This document shows positions 1-9,339 of a stretch of DNA of 64,000 bases, one piece after another. Position 1 is the stretch's first letter; each line of letters begins with the position of its first letter. The notes beneath the pieces are model-generated. The model did no database searches. It had not been told where the DNA came from and worked only from the letters and a program-made list of their open reading frames with translations. Source of the stretch: Streptomyces caelestis (GTDB lineage: Bacteria > Actinomycetota > Actinomycetes > Streptomycetales > Streptomycetaceae); contig NZ_JACHNE010000001.1 in NCBI RefSeq assembly GCF_014205255.1, positions 5,642,001 to 5,706,000 of the forward strand, written 5' to 3'. A program made the translations under genes and the position numbers.

Positions 1-446
1 CGCCGCATCGGCGTGGGCCGGCCGGGCGGCAGGCTCTGGCCGCTGCGGCGCTCCTGGCCGTCGGGATCGGGTGTCGGCCGGTCCTGTCCGTCGGCCGGCT
101 GGACCGGAATGCCATCTGGGGCGGGCCGAGGCCGAGGAGTGTCGCGCTCGGCGGTCTGCTCGGTACCCGGCTGGGAATGCTCGGAGACGGGGTCGCTCAC
201 GGTGTCCTTGCCCTTGCCGAACGGCGTGGAGGTGCCCGGCTCCGACGTGCCCGGCGTGGTGTGCGCCGTCGTGAGCGGAGCGGTGACGTCGCCGCCGCAG
301 CGGCCCTGTACCGGTAAGGTGCCCGCGCCGGGCGCATGCGCCGGTGTCGAGGTATGCACGAGCGCCCCGCGGGGGTCCGCGGGGTCGACGCCCGGCTGTG
401 GGCGTTCGAAGGAGATCGGCTGCTCCGTCACGCGTGTCGAATCCAT
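1..446 (-). CDS. N-terminal part of a Pro/Thr-rich protein, runs off the window
   Basis: An open minus-strand frame runs from an ATG at 446 to the window edge without a stop, giving about 148 residues. It begins MDSTRVTEQPISF and is rich in Pro, Thr, Gly and charged residues, with no hydrophobic segment, so it looks like a disordered cytoplasmic N-terminal tail. Such tails precede SpoIIE-type phosphatases and other Streptomyces regulators, but the catalytic part lies outside the window and I cannot name the protein. There is no clear ribosome binding site before the ATG. A 6-7-6 inverted repeat (CTGCAC/GTGCAG, 457-475) sits just upstream in the leader. The competing plus-strand frames here have no homology that I recognise. 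Confidence 0.6.
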   Translation of the reverse strand, partial: MDSTRVTEQPISFERPQPGVDPADPRGALVHTSTPAHAPGAGTLPVQGRCGGDVTAPLTTAHTTPGTSEPGTSTPFGKGKDTVSDPVSEHSQPGTEQTAERDTPRPRPAPDGIPVQPADGQDRPTPDPDGQERRSGQSLPPGRPTPMR

Positions 447-747
447 CCGTCCGGGGCTGCACGCCAGAGGTGCAGTAGGTCCCGCCGAAACTCCGATACC
501 CGGAATACGTGTCCCAGGAACGGAATTCCCGCGTGGTCAGAGGTTGTTCCTGTGCCACCGGCGGACCGTCTGCGGCCCTGGGGGCCTGTGGCGCAGGCCC
601 CGCCGGTGTTGCCCTCGTACCCCTCGCTCACGTCCTGCCGCCCCTCGGTGACGATCGGTCAAGCCCAGCGCGTGCTCCGGCAGTTGCCGCCGCGCGCCCT
701 TGCGGAGGACGATCCTACGTTTCTTGCCCGGGGGCGCAGCAAGGGTC
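447..747. other. Intergenic leader region, no gene seen
   Basis: This 301-base stretch lies upstream of the minus-strand gene ending at the window edge and downstream of the DUF402 gene. On the minus strand there is a weak promoter candidate, TTGCTG (737-742) and TAGGAT (712-717) with a 19-base spacer. It would imply a leader of roughly 260 bases containing the CTGCAC/GTGCAG inverted repeat at 457-475. No convincing small gene is present on either strand. Confidence 0.35.
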
Positions 748-1440
748 TCATGAGGACACATGCGCAGGCGTACGATCCCAGTCCTCCGGCAGTGACGGTA
801 CCGTCCAGGACGGATCCGGGCGCCAATGCTGCCAGCCTTCCGAGAACGGCGGCCCCCACGCGCGGATCACCTCCACGGCGGCACGCCCGGCCGCCCGCAC
901 CTTTTCGGCCTGCCGGTCGTCCATCAGCCCGTCCCGCAGAGCCTGGGCGAACTCGTCCTCGTCGCGCCAGTGCCAGGTGCGGTCCGGGTGCACCGAGATG
1001 TCCAGGAAATGATCGACGGAGTCCACCCCGCCCGCCCAACGGGCCAGCGGCTCCTCCAGGTTCACGTACCAGTTCTTGAACCGCCAGCCCGGCTCCCAGA
1101 ACAGCCACACCGACCAGGGCTCGGCGGGCCGGGCCAGCTTCAGCACGCCCGTGCCGAACCAGCGGTCGCGCTGCACGGTCCGCGGCTTGGTGTAGCGGGA
1201 CTCCAGCGGCTCCAGGTGCACGGGCGTGCCGTCGGCGAGCACGGGCCGCACGCACTGAGTGCCGGGCGCCAGCCACACGGCGAGCAGCTCCGCGTCGTCC
1301 CGAACGACGGTGACGGGACGCGCGATGTGGAAACGCGCGCCGCCGTTCTCCCGGTACCGCCACAGGATCTCGCTCCCGGGCTCCCAGAAGCCTGCCGCAC
1401 CACCCGTTTCCACGCGTCTCACCGCTTCACCGTCTGCCAT
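748..1440 (-). CDS. DUF402 domain protein
   Basis: This 230-residue cytoplasmic protein carries the DUF402 fold. The family signature is visible in the middle: a Trp-rich stretch (WLFWEPGWRFKNWYVNLEEP, about residues 113-132), then DHFLDISVHPD and the acidic DEDEF segment. Members include nucleoside di/triphosphate and RNA-cap-like phosphatases, but actinobacterial paralogues are mostly uncharacterised, so the substrate is unknown. No signal peptide or membrane segment is seen. The ATG at 1440 follows a TAATAT box by six bases, so the mRNA is probably leaderless. A GTGCC-TAC-GGCAC inverted repeat lies directly upstream of that box. The gene follows fumC in the same direction but probably has its own promoter. 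Confidence 0.85.
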   Translation of the reverse strand: MADGEAVRRVETGGAAGFWEPGSEILWRYRENGGARFHIARPVTVVRDDAELLAVWLAPGTQCVRPVLADGTPVHLEPLESRYTKPRTVQRDRWFGTGVLKLARPAEPWSVWLFWEPGWRFKNWYVNLEEPLARWAGGVDSVDHFLDISVHPDRTWHWRDEDEFAQALRDGLMDDRQAEKVRAAGRAAVEVIRAWGPPFSEGWQHWRPDPSWTVPSLPEDWDRTPAHVSS

Positions 1441-1446
1441 GCACAG

Positions 1447-1452
1447 ATATTA
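1447..1452 (-). promoter_or_regulatory. -10 box of leaderless DUF402 gene plus adjacent inverted repeat
   Basis: TAATAT read on the minus strand is followed by six bases and then the ATG at 1440, which places the expected transcription start at the start codon. Immediately upstream, 1454-1466 is a perfect 5-3-5 inverted repeat (GTGCC-GTA-GGCAC on the plus strand) that could be an operator. I see no good -35 box. Confidence 0.55.
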
Positions 1453-1523
1453 GGTGCCGTAGGCACACGACGCTGCGGCGCGTGTCACGGTTCACGCGCC
1501 GGGCGTACTCGCGCGAGGAACTG

Positions 1524-2912
1524 TCACGGGTGCGTCATCCGCAGGACATCCAGGGCCTCGTCGAGCTGCTCCAGGGTCAGGTCCCCGCGCTCGACGTACC
1601 CGCTGTCCAGCACGACCTGACGGATGGTCTTCCGCTCGGCCAGCGCCTTCTTGGCGACCTTCGCGGCCTCCTCGTAGCCGATGTACTTGTTGAGCGGCGT
1701 GACGACCGACGGGGAGGACTCGGCGTACTCCCGCGCCCGCTCGCGGTCGGCGGTGATGCCGTCGACGGTCCGGTCGGCGAGCAGCCGCGAGGCGCCCGCG
1801 AGCAGCCGCACGGACTCCAGCACGTTCTTCGCGATGACGGGCAGCATGACGTTGAGCTCGAAGTTCCCGGCGGCGCCGGCGGTGGCGACGGTGGCGTCGT
1901 TGCCGACTACCTGGGCGGCGACCATCAGAACGGCCTCCGGAATGACCGGATTCACCTTGCCCGGCATGATCGAGGAGCCGGGCTGGAGGTCGGGCAGGGC
2001 GATCTCGGCGAGGCCCGTGCGCGGCCCGGAGGACATCCACCGCAGGTCGTTGGCGATCTTCGTCAGTCCGACCGCGATGGTCCGCAGCTGCCCGCTGGTC
2101 TCGACGATGCCGTCCCGTGCGCCCTGCGCCTCGAAGTGGTTCCGGGCCTCGGTGAGGGGCAGCCCGGTCGTACGGGCGACCTCCTCGATGACGGCGGCGG
2201 AGAAACCGGGCGGGGTGTTGATGCCGGTGCCGACGGCCGTACCCCCCAGGGGCAGTTCGGCGAGCCGGGGGAGGGACGCCTCCAACCGCTCGATCCCGTA
2301 CCGCACCTGGGCGGCGTACCCGCCGAACTCCTGCCCCAGCGTCACGGGCGTGGCGTCCATGAGGTGGGTCCGCCCCGACTTCACGACATCGGAGAACTCC
2401 TCGGCCTTGCGCTCCAGGGAGGCGGCGAGGTGGTCCAGCGCGGGAATCAGGTCACGGGTGACGGCGGCGGTGGCGGCGATGTGGATCGAGGACGGAAACA
2501 CGTCGTTGGACGACTGGGAGGCGTTGACGTGGTCGTTCGGGTGAACGCTCTTGCCCAGCCGCTCGGTGGCGAGGGTGGCGATGACCTCGTTGGTGTTCAT
2601 GTTGGACGACGTCCCGGACCCGGTCTGGAACACGTCGACGGGGAAGTGCGCGTCCCACTTCCCCTCAGCGACCTCGCCGGCGGCCTCCTGGATCGCCCCG
2701 GCGACGTCCTCGTCGAGCACCCCCAGCCGCGCGTTCACCTTCGCCGCGGCCCCCTTGATCCGGGCCAGCGCCTCGATGTGCGCCCGTTCGATCCGCTGCC
2801 CGGAAATCGGAAAGTTCTCGACAGCCCGCTGCGTCTGAGCCCGCCACTTGGCGTCGGCGGGGACACGTACTTCGCCCATGGAGTCGTGCTCGATGCGGTA
2901 TTCGTCGCTCAT
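1524..2912 (-). CDS. fumC: Fumarate hydratase class II
   Basis: FumC reversibly hydrates fumarate to L-malate in the TCA cycle without an iron-sulfur cluster. It is a homotetrameric cytoplasmic enzyme of the aspartase/fumarase superfamily. The 462-residue length is normal for the family. Visible motifs are SGTSSNMNTNEV near residue 99, the active-site HPNDHVNASQSSNDVFP stretch (124-140), RTHLMDATP (181-189, with the conserved His 183), and the superfamily signature GSSIMPGKVNP (312-322, with the catalytic Ser 314). It is followed on the same strand by DUF402 and preceded, after a 489-base G-rich gap, by the unrelated class I fumarase. The organism therefore has both an oxygen-stable and an oxygen-sensitive enzyme side by side. 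Confidence 0.97.
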   Translation of the reverse strand: MSDEYRIEHDSMGEVRVPADAKWRAQTQRAVENFPISGQRIERAHIEALARIKGAAAKVNARLGVLDEDVAGAIQEAAGEVAEGKWDAHFPVDVFQTGSGTSSNMNTNEVIATLATERLGKSVHPNDHVNASQSSNDVFPSSIHIAATAAVTRDLIPALDHLAASLERKAEEFSDVVKSGRTHLMDATPVTLGQEFGGYAAQVRYGIERLEASLPRLAELPLGGTAVGTGINTPPGFSAAVIEEVARTTGLPLTEARNHFEAQGARDGIVETSGQLRTIAVGLTKIANDLRWMSSGPRTGLAEIALPDLQPGSSIMPGKVNPVIPEAVLMVAAQVVGNDATVATAGAAGNFELNVMLPVIAKNVLESVRLLAGASRLLADRTVDGITADRERAREYAESSPSVVTPLNKYIGYEEAAKVAKKALAERKTIRQVVLDSGYVERGDLTLEQLDEALDVLRMTHP

Positions 2913-3401
2913 ACCGGCTATAGCGATCGAGGGGGCGGTGATGTTCCTGGGTGGGGCGAATGGGGGGCTGAGGATCGGTGAGAGGGGGGAGGGGGCTGGA
3001 ACCGGTATGGGGCGGTGCTGTGAGATCCGCGAGGGCGTGGGCTGAAGAAGCGTGGTGGGGGGCGGGGCGCTGAAGGCCCATCGGGTGGTGGGGCCGTGAA
3101 GGTCCAGGAAACGGTGGGGCCTGAGGGCACGTGAGGGGGCGGGGCCGGGGGCGTAGGACGGGGCCGGGGGGCTGAGATTCGTGAAGGCCGGGGTCCTGCC
3201 GGGCGGGGCGGCCGGCAGAGGGGTGGCGTGCGCACTCTCAAGCGGCGCGCTGTCCGGAGGCCCGGATCACCCTGGGCATGGGCAAAGGCCCGGGAGCCAG
3301 GGGGGGCGGAGCCCCTGGCGGGGTCGAAGGGGCGGAGCCCCTGGGGAGGGGACGGGTAGGGGCGGCGGGGGCGAAAAACCACCCCCACCGCACCCCCGGC
3401 A
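2913..3401. other. G-rich intergenic region between the two fumarase genes
   Basis: This 489-base gap is strongly G-skewed on the plus strand, with many runs of four to six Gs (for example around 2949-2998, 3056-3066 and 3135-3171). No gene-like frame is convincing. The fumC mRNA leader would therefore be C-rich. At 3303-3344 two copies of a GC-rich hairpin element lie close to the end of the class I fumarase gene. Parts of the stretch could fold as G-quadruplex on the plus strand. No clear promoter for fumC was found. Confidence 0.6.
3297..3344. repeat. Two copies of a 16-base hairpin repeat, GGGGCGGAGCCCCTGG
   Basis: The 16-mer GGGGCGGAGCCCCTGG occurs at 3303-3318 and again at 3329-3344. 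Each copy can form a GGGGC/GCCCC hairpin, and the first extends to a CCAGGGG/CCCCTGG stem. Similar GGAGCCCC palindromes are scattered through Streptomyces intergenic regions. It lies just past the stop of the class I fumarase gene and may help termination. Confidence 0.6.
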
Positions 3402-5069
<1,668 letters not shown>

Positions 5070-5248
5070 CTCAGCCCATTCCTCACTCGACGGACGGCGG
5101 CCCGCCTCCTTTGGCGAGCGCCCACCAGCGTAGAACCTGCCTCCGACAGCGAGCTTGTGAGGTAAGGCTCAGTTCGTCCGAGGCGAAGCTCGGTTCGTCA
5201 CACTCGGCCGGCCGCGACCAAGGGGTGTCGCGATCTATCGTGTTTCGG

Positions 5249-5254
5249 TAGTCT
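5249..5254 (+). promoter_or_regulatory. -10 box of leaderless DUF1707 gene
   Basis: TAGTCT is followed by six bases and the GTG start at 5261, with no ribosome binding site between, as expected for a leaderless transcript. No clear -35 box is present. Confidence 0.55.
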
Positions 5255-5260
5255 GCTGCC

Positions 5261-5947
5261 GTGGACCTTCAGAAGCAGACCGCGCCCGCCGTCTCCGAGC
5301 TCCGCGCCTCCGACGCCGAGCGCGACCGCATCGCCGACATCCTGCACGACGCCCTCGCCGAGGGCCGTCTCACCGCGGAAGAGCATGCCGAGCGCGTCGA
5401 GGCGGTGCTGCGCGCCAAGACGGTCGGCGAACTGGACGTCTTCATACGGGACCTGCCCGCCGCCCACCGCCAGGGCCCCGGCGCCTCGCCGGGGCCGGCC
5501 CCGTACCGCCCCACCGCCGGCGCCATCCCGATCGACCCGGACGACAACGTGGTCGCGATCTTCAGCAGCGCCGTCCGCAAGGGCCGCTGGCGCGCGGGCC
5601 GCCGTATCCACGCGTACGCGATCTTCGGCAGTGTCGAGATAGACCTCAGCGAGGCACTCTTCGACCACCAGCAGGTCATGATCAAGTCGTTCTCGATCTT
5701 CGGCAGCGTCGAGATCCGCGTCCCGGAGAACGTGTCGCTGCGCGGCATGGGCGGCGGCGTGCTCGGCAGCTTCGAGGTGGACACGCTCGACTCGGGCGAA
5801 CCGGAGGCCCCGATCGTCTACGTCGACGGCTGGGCCGTCCTGGGCAGCATCGAGGCCCGGCCCCGGCGCGGCAAGGTCGTCGCGGACATCCTCGACCGGG
5901 TGCAGCGCACGGTCGACAAGAGTTTGCGCAAACACCTGAAACATTGA
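5261..5947 (+). CDS. DUF1707 / LiaF-like C-terminal domain protein
   Basis: This 228-residue protein has an N-terminal DUF1707 (SHOCT-like) domain at about residues 14-60, with the typical ELRASDAERDRI opening and GRLTAEEHAERV. A C-terminal beta-rich domain similar to the LiaF/cell-wall-active-antibiotic response domain (about 95-215) follows, with repeated IFGSVEI units. LiaF-type domains inhibit or sense cell-envelope stress signalling. No membrane segment is visible, so this copy may work at the membrane through a partner or in the cytoplasm. The GTG start at 5261 is supported by the leaderless promoter. It is divergent from the class I fumarase gene. The specific role is inferred only from the domains. 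Confidence 0.8.
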   Translation: MDLQKQTAPAVSELRASDAERDRIADILHDALAEGRLTAEEHAERVEAVLRAKTVGELDVFIRDLPAAHRQGPGASPGPAPYRPTAGAIPIDPDDNVVAIFSSAVRKGRWRAGRRIHAYAIFGSVEIDLSEALFDHQQVMIKSFSIFGSVEIRVPENVSLRGMGGGVLGSFEVDTLDSGEPEAPIVYVDGWAVLGSIEARPRRGKVVADILDRVQRTVDKSLRKHLKH

Positions 5948-6121
5948 CAGCCGCGAATCCATCGGCGGCCGGAGCAAAACGGCCCACCCGTGACGCCGCT
6001 CCACGGAACGCGATAACAGGGGCGAAACCAGCGCTTCGGAACTCAGTGCATAGGCGCGCGCACAGCGGGTAGGCCTTGCTGCATCGTCTCTCGCTCGCGA
6101 AGCCGTCGTCAGGAGTAGACC

Positions 6122-6496
6122 GTGCTGCAACCGCCGCATTCGTCCCTGGTAGCTGCCGTTCCGGCCCCGCGGGTGCCAGCGCGAGACAGGGACCAAGATG
6201 CCCCGTGGCACACCGAGGCGGTGTGTCGGCGTGACGAGGCGGGGCTGTTCTTCGCCCCGTCCAAGGAGCCCACCGCCGCCCGGCTCTCCCGGGAGGAGGC
6301 GGCGAAGCGGGTCTGCGCCCGCTGTCCGGTGATGGTCGAATGCCGTGAGCACGCCCTGCTCCAGCCCGAGCCCTACGGCGTCTGGGGCGGTCTCACCGCC
6401 GCCGAGCGCCGCGTGGTCCTGGCCCGGCGCCGCCGCCGCGACCTGGAACTGAAGAAGGCGGCCCGCTCGGCGAGCACGATAGCCGCGGCGGGCTGA
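6122..6496 (+). CDS. wblI: WhiB-like iron-sulfur transcription factor
   Basis: WhiB-like proteins carry a [4Fe-4S] cluster and usually act by binding region 4 of the principal sigma factor. In actinomycetes they govern development, redox and antibiotic responses. The 124-residue protein has the four cluster cysteines C35, C65, C68 and C74 in the C-Xn-C-X2-C-X5-C pattern. The family turn GVWGG (86-90) and a basic Arg-rich tail for DNA contact (about 96-115) follow. The GTG start has a good AGGAG site at 6111-6115. The symbol wblI rests on its place between a DUF1707 gene and glpX as I recall it for S. coelicolor, so the family is certain and the paralogue is likely. A bidirectional terminator follows. 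Confidence 0.88.
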   Translation: MLQPPHSSLVAAVPAPRVPARDRDQDAPWHTEAVCRRDEAGLFFAPSKEPTAARLSREEAAKRVCARCPVMVECREHALLQPEPYGVWGGLTAAERRVVLARRRRRDLELKKAARSASTIAAAG

Positions 6497-6511
6497 CCGG
6501 CACGCGGACGA

Positions 6512-6545
6512 AAAGGGCGCCCCCACCGCACCGGGGACGCCCTTT
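6512..6545. terminator. Bidirectional terminator between wblI and glpX
   Basis: AAAGGGCG...CCCC and GGGG...CGCCCTTT pair around a short loop. The stem ends in As on one side and Ts on the other, so it can stop transcription arriving from both converging genes. Confidence 0.75.
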
Positions 6546-6585
6546 CGTCGCGGGGTGAGCTGCCCAAGCCCCGCCCCTCTGCGCG

Positions 6586-7620
6586 CTACTTGCCCTTGTC
6601 GAAGTCGATCGCGCTGTAGGCCCGCAGCTTGCTCAGACGGTGCTCGGAATCGATCCTGCGCACCGTCCCCGACCGCGACCGCATCACGATCGAGTCGGTC
6701 GTGGCGGTCTCGGCCCGGTAGCGAACCCCCCGCAGCAGCTCCCCGTCGGTGATCCCGGTCGCCACGAAGAACACGTTCTCCCCGGTGACCAGGTCCTCCG
6801 TCGTCAGCACCCGGTCGAGATCGTGCCCCGCGTCGATCGCCCGCTGCCGCTCCTCGTCGTCCTTGGGCCACAGCTTGCCCTGGATCGTGCCGCCCAGACA
6901 CTTCACCGCACAGGCGGAGATGATGCCCTCCGGCGTACCGCCGACGCCGAGCAGCAGATCCACCCCGGTGCCCTCCCGCAGCGCCAGGATGGAGCCGGCC
7001 ACGTCGCCGTCGGAGATCAGCCTGATGCGCGCACCGGTCTCCCGGATCTCGTTGATGATGCCCTCGTGCCGCGGCCGGTCGAGGATCACCACCGTCACGT
7101 CCTCGGGCGCCGACCGCTTGGCCTTGGCGACCCGGCGGATGTTCACCGACACCGGCGCGTTGATGTCGACGAAGTCGGCCGCCTCGGGCCCGGTGACGAG
7201 CTTGTCCATGTAGAAGACCGCGGACGGGTCGAACATGGACCCGCGCTCGGCGGCGGCCAGCACCGCGATCGCGTTGGTCATGCCCTTCGCGGTCAGCGTG
7301 GTGCCGTCGATCGGGTCGACGGCGATGTCGCATTCGGGCCCGGTCCCGTCGCCCACGCGCTCCCCGTTGAAGAGCATCGGGGCCTCGTCCTTCTCGCCCT
7401 CGCCGATGACGACGACGCCGTTCATCGAGACGGTCGAGACGAGGGTCCGCATGGCACGCACCGCGGCACCGTCGGCGCCGTTCTTGTCGCCCCGCCCGAC
7501 CCAACGGCCCGCGGCCATCGCCGCCGCCTCGGTCACCCGGACCAGCTCCAGGGCGAGGTTGCGGTCGGGGGCCTCGGAGGGCACATCGAGTTCGGACGGC
7601 AAGTGATGATTCTCGGTCAT
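6586..7620 (-). CDS. glpX: Class II fructose-1,6-bisphosphatase
   Basis: GlpX removes the 1-phosphate from fructose 1,6-bisphosphate, the committed step of gluconeogenesis. In many actinomycetes it is the only FBPase. The 344-residue cytoplasmic protein shows the metal and phosphate motifs GEGEKDEAPML (73-83) and DPIDGTT (102-108), which place it in the Li-sensitive phosphatase superfamily, and the class II motif GVGGTPEG further on. Length is normal. The ATG at 7620 is divergent from the DUF4245 gene across 127 bases that must hold both promoters. Together with ppgK nearby it belongs to central sugar phosphate metabolism, without operon linkage. Confidence 0.96.
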   Translation of the reverse strand: MTENHHLPSELDVPSEAPDRNLALELVRVTEAAAMAAGRWVGRGDKNGADGAAVRAMRTLVSTVSMNGVVVIGEGEKDEAPMLFNGERVGDGTGPECDIAVDPIDGTTLTAKGMTNAIAVLAAAERGSMFDPSAVFYMDKLVTGPEAADFVDINAPVSVNIRRVAKAKRSAPEDVTVVILDRPRHEGIINEIRETGARIRLISDGDVAGSILALREGTGVDLLLGVGGTPEGIISACAVKCLGGTIQGKLWPKDDEERQRAIDAGHDLDRVLTTEDLVTGENVFFVATGITDGELLRGVRYRAETATTDSIVMRSRSGTVRRIDSEHRLSKLRAYSAIDFDKGK

Positions 7621-7747
7621 CGGAGCGCACCTTTCTGTACGACGACGGCCGGATGAGGGTGTTGTCGACCGACTCTATCGCCGAGCCCGCAAAATGAGCA
7701 GGGGACCCCACGGATGAGCGCATCGGAGACCTGCGACGATAGGGGGC

Positions 7748-8272
7748 GTGGCAGGCACGAACGGCAAGCAGAAGACGGCGCGGGACATGATCCTCTCCAT
7801 GGGAGTCATCGTCCTCGTGGCGGGCGTCATGTACCTCTTCATCCCGCACGACGACAGCGCGCCCGACATCAAGCGCGTCGACTACCGGGTCGAACTGCTC
7901 ACGGCACGCCGGGCCGCCTCGTACCCCGTGGCCGCGCCCCAGGGCCTGCCCGACACATGGAAGGCCACCTCCGTCCGCTTCCAGGGCGATGAGTTCGACG
8001 CCTGGCACCTCGGCTTCCACGACCCCGAAGGGGAGTACGTGGCCGTCGAGCAGTCCACTCAGCGGCGCCCCGTCTTCGTCGACGAGGCGACCCAGGGCGC
8101 GCGGGAGACCGGGAAGCGCGAGAAGATCGACGGCCGGACCTGGACCCGCTACGAGGGCGGCCGGTACGACGCGCTGGTCCTGGAGGGCACCAAGGGCTCG
8201 ACGACGGTCGTCACGGGCACCGCGTCGTTCACGCAGCTGACGAAGATGGCGGACGCGCTGAAGACGGAGTGA
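7748..8272 (+). CDS. DUF4245 membrane-anchored protein
   Basis: This 174-residue protein has a short basic N-terminus, one membrane helix at about residues 15-33 (MILSMGVIVLVAGVMYLF) and an extracytoplasmic domain. That topology and the sequence around RVDYRVELLTARRAASYPVA match the actinobacterial DUF4245 family, whose function is unknown. No enzymatic motif is visible. The GTG start at 7748 is close behind a purine run, AGGGGG, too close to act as a normal ribosome binding site, so the mRNA may be leaderless. It is divergent from glpX and ends at a strong hairpin shared with the converging nitroreductase gene. Confidence 0.82.
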   Translation: MAGTNGKQKTARDMILSMGVIVLVAGVMYLFIPHDDSAPDIKRVDYRVELLTARRAASYPVAAPQGLPDTWKATSVRFQGDEFDAWHLGFHDPEGEYVAVEQSTQRRPVFVDEATQGARETGKREKIDGRTWTRYEGGRYDALVLEGTKGSTTVVTGTASFTQLTKMADALKTE

Positions 8273-8290
8273 GACTCCGTACCCATGGAG

Positions 8291-8318
8291 AAGGCCCCCG
8301 GCACGCACCGGGGGCCTT
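8291..8318. terminator. Bidirectional terminator between the DUF4245 and nitroreductase genes
   Basis: AAGGCCCCCGG pairs perfectly with CCGGGGGCCTT around a six-base loop and is followed by a T-run on the plus strand. Confidence 0.8.
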
Positions 8319-8333
8319 TCGCGTGTGGGGCGG

Positions 8334-8924
8334 TCAGACGGTCGTCACGACCTGGTCGAACTCCAGGCGGGGGGAGCGCGGGTACCAGGCGTCCGGGCCC
8401 GGCCGGCCGATGTTGACGACCATCAGCGGGGTGTGGTCGTCGTCCAGGAACTCCTTGCGCACGCCCTCGGAGTCGAAGCCGGTCATCGGGCCGGCGGCGA
8501 GACCGGCGGCGCGGACGCCGACGATGAAGTACGCGGCCTGGAGGGCGGCGTTCAGCGTGGCGGCGTTCTCACGGGCCGGGCGCTCGGCGAAGAAGAGGTC
8601 CTTCACCTGCGGCATGGCCGGGAAGAGGTGCGGCAGCTCCTCGTGGAACTCGTTGTCCGCGGAGAGGATCGCGACCAGCGGGGCGGCGGCCGTCTTGGGG
8701 CGGTTGCCCTCGGCCAAGTGCTGCACCAGGCGCTCGCGGGCCTCGGGGGAGCGGACCAGGGTGATGCGCAGCGGGGTCTGGTTGAAGGCGGTCGGGCCGT
8801 ACTTGACCAGGTCGTAGATCGCCTGCACCTGCTCGTCGGTCACCGGCTCGTCGGTGAAGGTGTTGGCGGTGCGGGCCTCGCGGAACAGCAGGTCCTGCGC
8901 GGCGGGGTCAAGGGCGAGAGACAT
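8334..8924 (-). CDS. Nitroreductase-family malonic semialdehyde reductase (RutE/HadB type)
   Basis: This 196-residue FMN-dependent nitroreductase-fold protein belongs to the RutE/HadB subfamily. That subfamily reduces malonic semialdehyde to 3-hydroxypropionate or acts on quinones and nitro compounds. Recognisable features are EARTANTFTDEPVTDEQV near the N-terminus, YDLVKYGPTAFNQTPLR for FMN binding, and a C-terminal VNIGRPG. The frame is open for 23 more codons upstream. The ATG at 8924 is chosen because GAAGG (8932-8937 read on the minus strand) precedes it and the extra residues do not look like protein. No other rut genes are present, so a pyrimidine-degradation role is unlikely from context. 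A TTCAA-rich repeat upstream may be an operator. Confidence 0.85.
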   Translation of the reverse strand: MSLALDPAAQDLLFREARTANTFTDEPVTDEQVQAIYDLVKYGPTAFNQTPLRITLVRSPEARERLVQHLAEGNRPKTAAAPLVAILSADNEFHEELPHLFPAMPQVKDLFFAERPARENAATLNAALQAAYFIVGVRAAGLAAGPMTGFDSEGVRKEFLDDDHTPLMVVNIGRPGPDAWYPRSPRLEFDQVVTTV

Positions 8925-8983
8925 GGATGAACCTTCTGAACCTTCTCGAGCGGGTACGTCGGACGGCACCGACCGTACGCGAA

Positions 8984-9001
8984 TGAAGTTCAATGTTCAA
9001 T
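8984..9001 (-). promoter_or_regulatory. AT-rich repeat upstream of the nitroreductase gene, possible operator
   Basis: Two adjacent copies of GTTCAAT (8988-8994 and 8995-9001) overlap a short palindrome, TGAA-G-TTCA (8984-8992). The block stands out from the GC-rich surroundings, and its half sites resemble those bound by MarR or HxlR-type regulators. No such regulator gene is adjacent, so the assignment is tentative. Confidence 0.4.
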
Positions 9002-9058
9002 TAAATCTGGGGCGTCGTGTCTCACCTCACAGTGAACCGCCCGTGCCGCTCCGTGCAA

Positions 9059-9094
9059 CGCTTCGCTACTCCGCGCCCGCTTCGCTACTCCGCG
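9059..9094. repeat. 17-base direct repeat at the 3' end of xseB
   Basis: CGCTTCGCTACTCCGCG occurs at 9059-9075 and 9078-9094, separated by two bases. The second copy covers the xseB stop codon, so the duplication extended the region just after the gene. It is probably a slippage product with no function. Confidence 0.6.
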
Positions 9095-9330
9095 TCTGCT
9101 TCGTCCGCGGTGTCCTCCGCCAGCGCCGCGTCCAGCCGCGCCCGCGCACCGTCCAGCCAGCGCCGGCACACCTTGGCCAGCTCCTCGCCGCGCTCCCAGA
9201 GCGCCAGGGACTCCTCCAGCGTCGTACCGCCCGCCTCCAGACGGCGGACGACCTCGATCAGCTCGTCCCGCGCCTGCTCGTACCCGAGCGCCTCGCTCAT
9301 GCCCGGTGTCTCATCAACCTCGCTGGTCAT
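9085..9330 (-). CDS. xseB: Exodeoxyribonuclease VII small subunit
   Basis: XseB is the small subunit that assembles in several copies with XseA to form exonuclease VII, which degrades single-stranded DNA to oligonucleotides. The 81-residue acidic protein shows the family core GYEQARDELIEVVRRLEAGG, then TLEESLALWERGEEL and a helical tail. It lies nine bases downstream of xseA on the same strand, so the two are cotranscribed. The ATG at 9330 is preceded by a G-rich stretch just after the xseA stop. The C-terminal acidic tail is longer than the core domain needs. Confidence 0.93.
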   Translation of the reverse strand: MTSEVDETPGMSEALGYEQARDELIEVVRRLEAGGTTLEESLALWERGEELAKVCRRWLDGARARLDAALAEDTADEADAE

Positions 9331-9339
9331 CCACCCACC

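Noticed and set aside
13..1079. Long plus-strand frames at the window start
   Set aside because: They are Arg/Pro/Gly-rich, overlap the better minus-strand frames and show no family motif. They are antisense shadows.
5198..8308. Minus-strand open frame of over 1000 codons
   Set aside because: It crosses several well-supported genes on both strands (DUF1707, WhiB-like, glpX, DUF4245) and has the composition of a shadow frame in high-GC DNA.
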